From: Bacteroidota bacterium
Lineage (GTDB): Bacteria; Bacteroidota; Bacteroidia; Chitinophagales; Chitinophagaceae
Reading direction: 5' to 3'
Assembly (NCBI GenBank): GCA_023387985.1
Contig: JAEWHC010000009.1
Coordinates: 1,054,001 to 1,118,000 of the forward strand
DNA: 64,000 bases
In this document: positions 1-8,194 of the stretch, piece by piece
Layout of the letters: each line of letters opens with the position of its first letter
Numbering within the stretch: position 1 is the stretch's first letter
Notes under the pieces: model-generated
What the model saw: only the letters and a program-made list of their open reading frames with translations
The model's database searches: none
What the model was told of the DNA's origin: nothing
Position numbers and translations under genes: made by a program

Positions 1-2
1 AA

Positions 3-347
3 ATTTCATTGCAAACAATGGTTCAGCATATGAATCCTGATCAACCGGTGACGGTTAAAACCGCAGATATCCCTTTCTATAGCAAAACGTTATTCAATAT
101 CCTGGACTCAGCATCCGTGCCCAATGCCGATACGTTGTTCTTCCGTTTTCAGAATGAGAACCAGGAGACATTGAATGGCGGGCTTGCATTTTATCAATTG
201 TCCGAAGACAGTTCAACCATTCAGGCTTTTTATGTATTACATGAACCCTGGTATAAACCTGTCAACAAATTCAGGCTGATGGTTGCCGATAAAACCCATG
301 GGCCCGGGCTCGATTCAATCCTTGTACGGCTGAAGCAATATGAATAA
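3..347 (+). CDS. Hypothetical protein, 5'-truncated by window edge
   Basis: The reading frame is open from the first bases of the window, so only the C-terminal part (about 115 codons) is present and the true start lies outside. I do not recognise the family. The visible part is soluble-looking, with no membrane segment, and alternates polar and hydrophobic residues like a beta-rich domain. A rho-independent terminator follows 6 bases after the stop codon, so this is the last gene of its transcript. Confidence 0.6.
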   Translation: MSLQTMVQHMNPDQPVTVKTADIPFYSKTLFNILDSASVPNADTLFFRFQNENQETLNGGLAFYQLSEDSSTIQAFYVLHEPWYKPVNKFRLMVADKTHGPGLDSILVRLKQYE

Positions 348-353
348 GACATT

Positions 354-384
354 AAAAAAGCCCTGCGTTGAACAGAGCTTTTTT
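354..384 (+). terminator. Rho-independent terminator after the first gene
   Basis: An A-tract and GC(c)CTG arm pair with CAG(a)GCTTTTTT across a 7-base loop, and the hairpin ends in a T-run. It follows the stop at 347. Because both flanks are A/T tracts it could also stop transcription of the tRNA-Pro gene arriving on the other strand. Confidence 0.7.
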
Positions 385-392
385 CTTTGAAG

Positions 393-466
393 TCGGGACG
401 ACTAGATTCGAACTAGCGACCCCTTGCACCCCATGCAAGTGCGCTACCGGGCTGCGCTACGTCCCG
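393..466 (-). tRNA. tRNA-Pro(GGG)
   Basis: A full cloverleaf can be folded on the minus strand: 7-bp acceptor stem CGGGACG/CGTCCCG, anticodon stem CTTGC/GCAAG with loop ATGGGGT (anticodon GGG, read as proline codon CCC), and the T-loop TTCGAAT. The length is 74 nt with discriminator A, and CCA is not encoded. The D-arm GTAGCGCAGCCCGGTAGCGC is typical of tRNA-Pro. Confidence 0.95.
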
Positions 467-529
467 TTCCAGGTCAATAAAACAAGAGAATCTTAAAGTA
501 TGCGCGGATCTAATGTTTTAAAGGGAGTG

Positions 530-561
530 CAAAAATAGCTGGCTTAGTTGTTGCAGCCAAA
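530..561 (-). promoter_or_regulatory. Bacteroidota-type promoter for tRNA-Pro
   Basis: On the minus strand a -33 TTTG (561-558) is followed after exactly 20 bases by TATTTTTG (537-530). This matches the TTTG-N19-21-TAnnTTTG consensus of the Bacteroidota primary sigma factor. The element lies about 64 bases upstream of the mature tRNA 5' end. Confidence 0.7.
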
Positions 562-590
562 CGAAAATCAAAAATGTTATCAAAGATTTA

Positions 591-1514
591 ATGAGAATGG
601 GCCGGGCCGGAACAGGCTGGATAATTTTCTGTCTGTTGCTGATAATGCATTTTAATGCCGAAGGGCAGGGGAGTCCAGAAATTGAACTGTTTGGAGGCAT
701 TACCAATTACCAGGGAGATCTGCAGCCCATGGTATTTACTTTTAAAAACAGCAGGCCGGGCTGGGGAGTGAATTATATTCAGCCGCTTACGCCGAATTTT
801 CTCATGCGTGCAGGCTTGTATGCCGGACGGTTCACGGCAAGTGATGCCGACAACAAACCTAACCTGCAGGCAAGAAACCTGAGCGTTTACAGCAGAGTCA
901 CCGAAGTCAGCCTGGGATTGGAAGCAAGGCTATTTGACCCGGCAAAATACAAACTGACGCCTTACGGATTCCTGGGAATAGGGTATTATCGTTTTAACCC
1001 CTATGCTTATCATCCTACGTACAATGGCCGCGTGTATTTGCAACCTTTAAGTACTGAAGGACAAGGCCTTCCGGGATATGAGCAACAGCCTTACAAGCTT
1101 TCACAATTTTCTTTGCCTTATGCATTTGGAATCCGTTGGCAGGTTTCCTGTAAAACGCACATTGCCCTTGAGTTCAAACATTCAAAATTGTTTACCGATT
1201 ACCTTGACGATGTGAGCACAACCTATCCTTTGGAGAAAGACCTGCTCGCCGGTCCGGGCCGTCAGGCTGCGGATTTGTCCTGGCGAACGGACGAACTTAA
1301 TGGCACGCCTTATCCAACAAGTACCGACGTTAAACGAGGCAATCCGAGAGAAAGTGACTGGTTTTATTTTGCCGGCCTGAAAGTGGGTATAAATCTGGGA
1401 GATTGTGGTACTAACGGCCAATTTTTCAACAACATTTTCAACAGGGGAGGCAGTAATACGAAAGGATTCAGAAACAAAAAACGGTTGGGAAATGTGGCAT
1501 GCCCGGATTTTTAA
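591..1514 (+). CDS. DUF6089 family outer-membrane beta-barrel protein
   Basis: The 307-residue protein starts with a signal peptide (basic residues, then a hydrophobic stretch to about residue 25). A segment ELFGGITNYQGDLQP follows, which I associate with the DUF6089 family of Bacteroidota. The rest is rich in alternating aromatic strands, consistent with a small outer-membrane barrel. The function is unknown. The gene stands alone, divergent from tRNA-Pro and about 230 bases before the TraB-like gene. The ATG at 591 is preferred because it places the signal peptide at the N-terminus. Confidence 0.8.
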   Translation: MRMGRAGTGWIIFCLLLIMHFNAEGQGSPEIELFGGITNYQGDLQPMVFTFKNSRPGWGVNYIQPLTPNFLMRAGLYAGRFTASDADNKPNLQARNLSVYSRVTEVSLGLEARLFDPAKYKLTPYGFLGIGYYRFNPYAYHPTYNGRVYLQPLSTEGQGLPGYEQQPYKLSQFSLPYAFGIRWQVSCKTHIALEFKHSKLFTDYLDDVSTTYPLEKDLLAGPGRQAADLSWRTDELNGTPYPTSTDVKRGNPRESDWFYFAGLKVGINLGDCGTNGQFFNNIFNRGGSNTKGFRNKKRLGNVACPDF

Positions 1515-1743
1515 CGGCAAATCAACAAGGGACTAAAACAAATAAAGGCAGGAAAGCCTCCAATCAATACCCTGAACGTTTACACCGTATGACTGTATAA
1601 ATGGCTTTATCATGCCTATTCGTAAGCTGGTCCTTTTTTTATCGCATTTTTCGGACTAATGTTTATTAATTCGCGTTTAACGTACATACAACGCATTATT
1701 AATCCAATCGGGCGGATATTTGAATCCCATTTGAAAATAACCT

Positions 1744-2688
1744 ATGAACAAACTTCAATATTATTTTGCCGGGGTGCTCTTCGCTTTTTCTTCAGCATGT
1801 TTTGTACCGGCATCTGCTTCAGGCAATCCTACACAGGAAAAGCATTTTGCGGTGGCCGATACTTTAAAAAATACACTGCTTTGGGAGATCAGCGGAAATG
1901 GCCTTGATGTGCCGTCCTATTTTTACGGATCCATGCACATGCTTTGCAAGGAAGACGCGTTTTTATCAGAGAACCTGGTCAGTGCAATCAGCAACAGCCA
2001 TAAAGTTTATCTTGAAATAGATATGGATGACCTGGGACAAATTTTTTCTGCATTTCCTTTGATGATGATGAGGAATGATACCACCCTTAAAGATCTGCTG
2101 ACTGAGGAAGAGTATGACCGGCTGGCTGAACGTATCAAGGGGAAAATGCCTTTGCCCATATCTATGCTGCACCGCATAAAGCCTATGTTTTTGTCGGCAT
2201 TACTGGGCCAGGAATCGATGAGCTGCGATGAACCGGCCAGCATTGAAATGATGGTAATGCAGGAAGCAAAAAGAAAAAACAAGAAAATAGAAGGGTTGGA
2301 AACCATGAAATTTCAGGCGGAATTGTTCGACCGCATTCCTTATGGATTGCAGGCAAAAGAACTATTGAAATCCCTCGATACCACAAAAACGCAGGAAGAC
2401 CGCAAAATGATGGATCAACTCACGAATGCATACCGAACGCAGGATCTGGATGCCATTGAGAAGTTGACTTCGCTGGAATCTATGGGGGGCGGAGATCTGA
2501 TGACGATGCTGCTGGATGACCGGAATAAAAACTGGGTTGAAATGTTCCCTGAAATCGCTAAACAGGGCTCAACAGTCTTTTGTGTTGGCGCGGGACATTT
2601 GCCTGGCAAAATGGGTGTTCTGCAACTGCTTCGGGATAAAGGTTATACCGTTAAACCGGTAAGCAACCGGCCCGGAAAATCCCTTTGA
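1744..2688 (+). CDS. TraB/GumN family protein
   Basis: The 314-residue exported protein has an N-terminal hydrophobic leader with a possible lipobox (SSAC, residues 16-19). It carries the two hallmarks of the TraB/GumN (TIKI-like) fold: LLWEISGNGLDVPSYFYGSMH near the start of the mature protein and GAGHLPG near the C-terminus. The conserved histidines of these motifs are thought to form a metalloprotease-like site, but no substrate is known for bacterial members. Length is normal for the family. It is followed at once by a bidirectional terminator shared with ndk. Confidence 0.85.
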   Translation: MNKLQYYFAGVLFAFSSACFVPASASGNPTQEKHFAVADTLKNTLLWEISGNGLDVPSYFYGSMHMLCKEDAFLSENLVSAISNSHKVYLEIDMDDLGQIFSAFPLMMMRNDTTLKDLLTEEEYDRLAERIKGKMPLPISMLHRIKPMFLSALLGQESMSCDEPASIEMMVMQEAKRKNKKIEGLETMKFQAELFDRIPYGLQAKELLKSLDTTKTQEDRKMMDQLTNAYRTQDLDAIEKLTSLESMGGGDLMTMLLDDRNKNWVEMFPEIAKQGSTVFCVGAGHLPGKMGVLQLLRDKGYTVKPVSNRPGKSL

Positions 2689-2694
2689 ATGAAC

Positions 2695-2731
2695 AAAAAA
2701 AGGCTACAGAAAAAACATGCAGCCTTTTTTT
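2695..2731. terminator. Bidirectional terminator between traB-like gene and ndk
   Basis: The arms AAAAAAAGGCT and AGCCTTTTTTT pair across an A-rich loop. The A-tract on the left and T-tract on the right make it functional on both strands, as expected between convergent genes ending at 2688 (+) and 2753 (-). Confidence 0.75.
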
Positions 2732-2752
2732 ATTTTAATTCTTAGAGGTCGG

Positions 2753-3169
2753 TTAGAATCGTTCAAGGTTAGAGAAAAAGAAATTTCCTTCAATTGCCGC
2801 ATTTTCATCGCTGTCGCTGCCATGAACGGCATTTTCACCAACATTGCGGGCAAATTGTTTCCTGATTGTGCCTTCATCCGCATTTGCAGGATTGGTAGCA
2901 CCGATCAACGAACGGAAATCAGCTACAGCATTTTCTTTTTCCAGGATAGCAGCAAATATTGGTCCTCTGCTCATAAATTCTACCAATTCACCATAAAATG
3001 GACGCTCTTTGTGCACGGCATAAAATTCACCTGCTTTTTCGGTGGTCAGGCGGGTTTGCTTTAAAGCCACCACGCGGAAACCAGCTTTAATAATTTGGTC
3101 AAGAATTGCTCCGGCATAGCCATCTTCCATGGCATCGGGCTTTATCATCGTGAATGTACGATTGCTCAT
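2753..3169 (-). CDS. ndk: Nucleoside diphosphate kinase
   Basis: Ndk transfers the gamma phosphate from ATP to nucleoside diphosphates through a phospho-histidine intermediate, balancing NTP pools in the cytoplasm. The 138 residues match the family length. The N-terminal TFTMIKPDAMEDG, the RPFYGELVEFMSRGP segment and the active-site NAVHGSDS (catalytic His) are all present, and the C-terminus has the usual acidic-aromatic tail. The gene is monocistronic, converging on the TraB-like gene, with a -7 element TACCTTTG about 20 bases upstream. Confidence 0.97.
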   Translation of the reverse strand: MSNRTFTMIKPDAMEDGYAGAILDQIIKAGFRVVALKQTRLTTEKAGEFYAVHKERPFYGELVEFMSRGPIFAAILEKENAVADFRSLIGATNPANADEGTIRKQFARNVGENAVHGSDSDENAAIEGNFFFSNLERF

Positions 3170-3188
3170 AGTTCAAAAATTTGTGGCG

Positions 3189-3196
3189 CAAAGGTA
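3189..3196 (-). promoter_or_regulatory. Putative -7 element for ndk
   Basis: TACCTTTG on the minus strand fits TAnnTTTG and lies about 20 bases before the ndk ATG. A TTTG occurs 24 bases further upstream, slightly beyond the usual 19-21 spacing. Confidence 0.5.
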
Positions 3197-3256
3197 AGCC
3201 GGGAAAGTATAGAAGTCCTCCAAAGCACCTTTCAAAGTCTTAAACAGCTATTAAAG

Positions 3257-4666
3257 TCACAGCAGCAATCCCCGCAGGAAAATAAAGGCAATTGAAAAAT
3301 AAATGAGAAGCCCGGTTACATCAACAAGCGTGGCAACAAAAGGCGCCGAACTTACCGCCGGGTCGGCACCGAGTTTTTTGAGCAGTAACGGAAACATGCT
3401 GCCGGTAATGGTACCCCAGAGTACAATACCCAGCAAGGTAAAACCAACGACAAGCCCAACCTCCAGGTAATGGACACCGTAAACCTCAGGGAAAATCATA
3501 TGCCATGCCCAAACTCTTGCAAAACCAAATAAGCCCAGCACAGCTCCCAGCAATAAGCCACTGATGATCTCGCGTTTGAAAATTTTCCACCAATCCGAAA
3601 TAGATATTTCCCCGAGAGCAAGTGCCTGGATCACCAGCGTGCTCGCCTGGCTCCCGCTGTTGCCTCCACTGCTGATGATCAGCGGAATGAATAATGCAAG
3701 CACAACAGCTTTGGCAATTTCATCTTCAAAATATTGCATGACGGAAGCGGTCAGCATTTCACCGAAAAAAAGGATAACCAGCCAGCCAACCCTTTTGGAA
3801 AACAATTTGAAGATCGGGGTGTCGAGATAAGGCTCATCCAATGCTTCAGTACCCCCGACGCGTTGCATATCTTCAGAATATTCTTCAGAAGCTACCCACA
3901 AAATGTCATCGATGGTTACAATCCCGAGTAATTTCTGGCTCTGGCTTACCACAGGCAGAGCTACACGGTTATTCATCCGGAAAGTTTCCGCGGCAACTTC
4001 CTGGTGGTCGTCCGCATTTAAAGTGATCACACGACCGTCAATCAATTCATTTATCTGTTTGTCCGGTGCGGAAAGAATAATATCACGTATCCTAATATCA
4101 TCAATCAGAATCCCGTCTTCATCAATTACATAAATAACGTCAATGGTTTCGGAATCTTTTCCAAAGTTCCGGATGGTTTCGATAGACTCGGCTACGGTAT
4201 TGTGCCCGAAGACCCATACATAGTCGGGAGTCATCAGCCTGCCCACGCTGTCTTCAGGATAGCCCAGTAAACTAAGTGTGGTTTTGCGTTCTTCGGGGTT
4301 CAGTAATTTGATCAGTTCGCGTACCACAGTGCCGGGAAGGTCCTCCAAAAAATCTGTACGGTCATCTGCCGATAATTCATTCAGGAGTTCAGCTGTTTTA
4401 AATGGCGGCAGATCAGAGATAATGCTTTTTTGTTCGGAGAAATCAAGGATCTTAAATACGCTTGCTGCGCGGTGAATGCTAAGGTTTGCAATAATCTGCG
4501 TTTCGTATTCCTTGAAGGCATAAATAAGTTCAGCAACATCACTGATGTTCTGGTCATTTAAAAACGCTGAAATGGCCAGCTTATCCCCTGATTCTACGAG
4601 GCTTTCAAACTGTCCAAACAGGACTTCCTGCTTATCCTCAATTACCTTTTGCAGGTCTTCTGCCAT
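3257..4666 (-). CDS. mgtE: Magnesium transporter MgtE
   Basis: The 469-residue protein has the full MgtE layout. An N-terminal superhelical domain (about 1-130, with repeated L-N-E-L/D-R-T-D patterns) is followed by two CBS domains (about 135-260) that sense cytosolic Mg2+ and close the channel. A membrane domain of five helices follows (about 285-469), including the conserved SSGGNSGSQAST segment. It would import Mg2+ across the inner membrane. The gene lies upstream of ndk on the same strand with its own promoter-like TATCTTTG at 4698-4691. No Mg2+ riboswitch is visible in the short leader. Confidence 0.95.
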   Translation of the reverse strand: MAEDLQKVIEDKQEVLFGQFESLVESGDKLAISAFLNDQNISDVAELIYAFKEYETQIIANLSIHRAASVFKILDFSEQKSIISDLPPFKTAELLNELSADDRTDFLEDLPGTVVRELIKLLNPEERKTTLSLLGYPEDSVGRLMTPDYVWVFGHNTVAESIETIRNFGKDSETIDVIYVIDEDGILIDDIRIRDIILSAPDKQINELIDGRVITLNADDHQEVAAETFRMNNRVALPVVSQSQKLLGIVTIDDILWVASEEYSEDMQRVGGTEALDEPYLDTPIFKLFSKRVGWLVILFFGEMLTASVMQYFEDEIAKAVVLALFIPLIISSGGNSGSQASTLVIQALALGEISISDWWKIFKREIISGLLLGAVLGLFGFARVWAWHMIFPEVYGVHYLEVGLVVGFTLLGIVLWGTITGSMFPLLLKKLGADPAVSSAPFVATLVDVTGLLIYFSIAFIFLRGLLL

Positions 4667-4690
4667 ACGGTAAAATTAGCTCCTGCAGGT

Positions 4691-4698
4691 CAAAGATA
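4691..4698 (-). promoter_or_regulatory. Putative -7 element for mgtE
   Basis: TATCTTTG on the minus strand matches TAnnTTTG and lies 25 bases upstream of the mgtE start. No good TTTG was seen at 19-21 bases further upstream. Confidence 0.45.
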
Positions 4699-4738
4699 TT
4701 TTTAAGCAAAAAAAAAATAATTTGGGGAGGCGGAATGG

Positions 4739-5764
4739 TCAGGTTTCAAACAAATGGGTACTTACCCCAAGTCCGGGTATTTGAGGAACATCAAAATATC
4801 CATCAGGATGGATTTCCAATCCTTTCATCCCGGTCTCATGCAGGAGGAGAGGACCATCTGAATCAAGATAATCCGTAAGGCAGCTGAGGTGGATGATGGC
4901 CGCGCTGCCAATACTGATTTCATTCATACTCCCGAGCATAATTTTCATATCCAGATTCCGGGCTTCATCAATCATCCGTAAGGCAGGAGTTATTCCGCCA
5001 CATTTTGTAAGCTTGATATTTATGCCATGAAAGTGCTCATGACATTTTTCGACATCTGCTTCCTCCACGCAACTTTCATCAGCAATAAGCAGGATTTTGC
5101 TCATCTCCATCAAGCGTTTCATACCTTGCCAGTCATCTTTAGCCAAAGGTTGTTCAATGAGCTCAATATTCATCTTTTCAAATGCGCCGATTTTTTCAAG
5201 GGCTTCCTCAGCTGTCCAGGCAGCATTGGCATCAATGCGAATGGGAGCATCGGTATGTTTGCGCAAGGTTTCAATAATTTCAATATCATAAGCCGTCCCA
5301 AGTTTTACTTTATAAACCGGCCACGGATTTTCTCTGAGTTTAGCCACCATTTTTTCTGTGGTATCAATGCCCAGCGTATAATCGGTGAGGGTACGGAAAA
5401 AGGGTTTTTTGTACCAAAACTTGTACAAGGGCAGGCCGTTCATTTTCCCCCAAATATCCCAGGCGGCAATATCGAGTGCCGCGATTAAAAAATTATTTCC
5501 GGGAAATGCATGATGCAAAAAATGCCAGAATCTTTCGGGCTCATTTAAATTGTACGCTTCAATCATAGCCCTTTTCGATTCAATGTCTTCAATCATTTTC
5601 TCCACAGGAATATGATAATAAGAAATGGCAGGAGCTTCTCCAAGCCCTTTAATTCCACGATGGTTCAATTCAACCAGCAATGCAGGCTGATGGGTTTTGG
5701 TTCCTTTAGAAATGGTAAACGGGTATTTAAATTCGGTATTGATCACCTTGTATTGGATATCCAT
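4739..5764 (-). CDS. Dipeptide epimerase (enolase superfamily)
   Basis: The 341-residue protein is of the muconate-lactonizing-enzyme subgroup of the enolase superfamily. It carries the KxK catalytic motif (VYKVKLG, about residue 150), metal ligands in RIDANAAW, ELIEQP and ADESC, and the opposite catalytic lysine in IKLTKCGG. Members of this type epimerise L-Ala-D/L-Glu during murein peptide recycling, so that is the likely but not certain substrate. It lies 6 bases downstream of the sugar-transferase gene, in the same transcript. Confidence 0.85.
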   Translation of the reverse strand: MDIQYKVINTEFKYPFTISKGTKTHQPALLVELNHRGIKGLGEAPAISYYHIPVEKMIEDIESKRAMIEAYNLNEPERFWHFLHHAFPGNNFLIAALDIAAWDIWGKMNGLPLYKFWYKKPFFRTLTDYTLGIDTTEKMVAKLRENPWPVYKVKLGTAYDIEIIETLRKHTDAPIRIDANAAWTAEEALEKIGAFEKMNIELIEQPLAKDDWQGMKRLMEMSKILLIADESCVEEADVEKCHEHFHGINIKLTKCGGITPALRMIDEARNLDMKIMLGSMNEISIGSAAIIHLSCLTDYLDSDGPLLLHETGMKGLEIHPDGYFDVPQIPGLGVSTHLFET

Positions 5765-5770
5765 ATGTTG

Positions 5771-7177
5771 TTATTTTCCTTTTCCCAGTAAAATGGTGTG
5801 TAAGGTATAGATCATAATTTTAAAATCCAGTAAAAGCGAAATGTTTTCGAGGTAGATCAAATCGTATTTCATTCTCCTGATCATTTCAGCAACTGAACTT
5901 GCATATCCAAACTGAACCATACCAAGACTTGAAAGTCCGGGTTTAAGACGCATTAAATATTGATAGGCGGGCTCGATCGCCACTATTTGATCAATGAAAT
6001 ATTTTCGCTCAGGCCTTGGTCCCACAAGACTCATTTCCCCTTTGAGAATATTCCAGAATTGTGGCAATTCATCCAGCCTCCATTTTCGCATTACGCGGCC
6101 CCACGCAGTAATCCGCGGATCATTGTCGCCTGATAATGCCGGCCCGTTTTCCTCCGCATTTTCAACCATTGACCTGAATTTATAAATGGTGAACGGCTCA
6201 CCCCGGTAACCAATGCGTTCCTGTTCATATAGTACTGGTCCTTTGGAGGACATCCGGACACGCAGGGCAACAAACAAAAACAAAGGAGAAAGGAGAATCA
6301 AACCGCAAAGGGAAACCAGGACATCAACAATGCGTTTAACGTTTTTTTGCCAGGGCCTGAGCACATCTGTCTGAATGGTCACAAATGGGGTGGTGGCGAT
6401 ATCTGAATTGCGCACTTTGCCTGTAATCAACGGAATGGAATCTGGTGATGCAAGAACATCCACATTGTTAAGGCCTGAATTTTCTGCAAACTTCTGAAAA
6501 GCCCCGCGGTCTTCAGGCTCAAAACTCAATATGATTTTTTCGAATCCTCCGCTCCTGATGGCTTCCGGCAAATTTTGAATTTCACCTTCTTCAGCAACGA
6601 GCTTATTTTGTTGCATTGTCCAAATGGATTTCAAATGCCATCCCAGCCGGGATTTCAGAACTTCTATATCTTCCCGGGTTTCATTCAGTTTTGAAGTACT
6701 GACAGCCAACAGTACATTAAAGCCTGCCCTGCCGCTGGCCAGTTGTGTTTTAGCCAGGGAAAGAATGGTCATCCTGCCTGCATTAACCAACACGGATTGA
6801 AGCAGAAAGATCAATAAAAAAGCCTGGTAAAAATAAGCCGGGTGAACGAGTAATGGTTCATCATCAATGATCATGGTGAAGAAGATGATGATGGAACCCA
6901 GCAACGAAACTCCAATGGTATAAATGAATTCGGAGAGCCGGCTTTTTTCATAAATGCTTTGATTATAACTTCCGGCAGCTGCAAAAAGCAGAACCCAGGT
7001 AACGGGAAAAACAACCAGTCCTTTCCAAAAAGTGGGAACGCCGAAAATTTCAGCAAATGGAGCAGGACCGTAAAGCAGGGTCCGGCGCAAATAAAAGAAA
7101 AGAATCCAACCCAAAGCCGAAAATAACCAGTCCATGATGCCATAAAGACCAATTTTTAATGGCTTGGGATATTTCAT
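5771..7177 (-). CDS. Polyprenyl glycosylphosphotransferase (WbaP/WcaJ-type sugar transferase)
   Basis: The enzyme would move a sugar-1-phosphate from a nucleotide sugar to undecaprenyl phosphate, the first step of exopolysaccharide or O-antigen repeat synthesis. The 468 residues show four or five N-terminal membrane helices (to about 130), a Rossmann-like middle region, and a C-terminal catalytic domain (about 275-468). The catalytic domain has the diagnostic motifs YKFRSMVENAEENG, WRLDELPQFWNILKGEMSLVG (split across 395-420) and GPRPE. It is translated just after the Gfo/Idh gene (12 bases apart). No other polysaccharide genes are nearby. Confidence 0.9.
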   Translation of the reverse strand: MKYPKPLKIGLYGIMDWLFSALGWILFFYLRRTLLYGPAPFAEIFGVPTFWKGLVVFPVTWVLLFAAAGSYNQSIYEKSRLSEFIYTIGVSLLGSIIIFFTMIIDDEPLLVHPAYFYQAFLLIFLLQSVLVNAGRMTILSLAKTQLASGRAGFNVLLAVSTSKLNETREDIEVLKSRLGWHLKSIWTMQQNKLVAEEGEIQNLPEAIRSGGFEKIILSFEPEDRGAFQKFAENSGLNNVDVLASPDSIPLITGKVRNSDIATTPFVTIQTDVLRPWQKNVKRIVDVLVSLCGLILLSPLFLFVALRVRMSSKGPVLYEQERIGYRGEPFTIYKFRSMVENAEENGPALSGDNDPRITAWGRVMRKWRLDELPQFWNILKGEMSLVGPRPERKYFIDQIVAIEPAYQYLMRLKPGLSSLGMVQFGYASSVAEMIRRMKYDLIYLENISLLLDFKIMIYTLHTILLGKGK

Positions 7178-7189
7178 TGCTAAGGGAAA

Positions 7190-8167
7190 TTACACGTTTG
7201 AAAGCGGTGATACCTCAATTTTTTCCAGAATTTTCTGAGCAATTTCCATGGCCAATAATCCATCATGCTCACTGACAACAACAGGTTGATTTTTTACAAT
7301 CGCGTCGCGAAAGGCTTCAAGTTCCAGTTTGATGGGATTGTTCTCCGCAATTTTCGGACTTGCAATGGCGATCGTACGGTTTCCCTTGGGGGTTTCCACA
7401 TCAAAGGTAAAGGCACCTTCATCTCCTTCGGCTTTAACCTTGATGATCTCTGTTTTTCTTTCCAGGAAATCGATACTGATATATGCATCTTTTTGGAAGA
7501 GCCTGATTTTTCGCATCTTTTTCATGCTGATGCGGCTGCTTGTAATATTGGCCACACAGCCGTTTTGAAATTCAAGCCTGACATTGGTGATATCTGGTGT
7601 ATCGGTCATCACGGCCACCCCACTTGCCGAAATATTTTTCACCGGACTTTTCACAAGGTTCAGCACAATATCCAGATCATGAATCATCAGGTCGAGAATC
7701 ACACTCACTTCGGTTCCACGTGGGTTGAATTGGGCAAGCCGGTGCACTTCTATAAATAAAGGGTTAGTTGTATATTTAAGCGCAGCCTGAAACGCGGGAT
7801 TGAATCTTTCAACATGGCCAACCTGCAGTTTAACATGCGCTTCTTTAACCAGTTTTACAATTTCGCGGGCTTCTTCCAGTCTTGCTGCAAGAGGTTTTTC
7901 AACAAATACATGCTTCTGCAGGCGAAGGGCTTGTTTGCAAAGTTCGTAATGATGATTCGTTGGAGCAATGATGTCCACGGCATCGGCTGTTTTCATCAAT
8001 TCAACAGCATCAACATATCGCTTCAATCCATAATGCGCTTCTACGGATGCAGCAACCTCATCGTTTGGATCAAAAAAGCCGGTCAGTTCAATTCCTTCTA
8101 TTTCTTTCCAGTTGTTCAGGTGGAATTTCCCCAAATGACCGACACCAAAAACGGCAATTTTAAGCAT
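7190..8167 (-). CDS. Gfo/Idh/MocA family NAD(P)-dependent oxidoreductase
   Basis: The 325-residue protein begins with a Rossmann fold (AVFGVGHLGKFH, GxGxxG), has the family's VEKPLA motif (the Lys of EKP being catalytic) and the HVERFNPAF segment, and ends with an alpha/beta dimerisation domain. It would oxidise or reduce a sugar or sugar acid; the substrate cannot be read from sequence. Its position between DUF4954 and a polyprenyl-sugar transferase on the same strand hints at a role in nucleotide-sugar or cell-surface sugar metabolism. Confidence 0.9.
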   Translation of the reverse strand: MLKIAVFGVGHLGKFHLNNWKEIEGIELTGFFDPNDEVAASVEAHYGLKRYVDAVELMKTADAVDIIAPTNHHYELCKQALRLQKHVFVEKPLAARLEEAREIVKLVKEAHVKLQVGHVERFNPAFQAALKYTTNPLFIEVHRLAQFNPRGTEVSVILDLMIHDLDIVLNLVKSPVKNISASGVAVMTDTPDITNVRLEFQNGCVANITSSRISMKKMRKIRLFQKDAYISIDFLERKTEIIKVKAEGDEGAFTFDVETPKGNRTIAIASPKIAENNPIKLELEAFRDAIVKNQPVVVSEHDGLLAMEIAQKILEKIEVSPLSNV

Positions 8168-8194
8168 GCAACATATTTAGGCGAAAGGTAACGA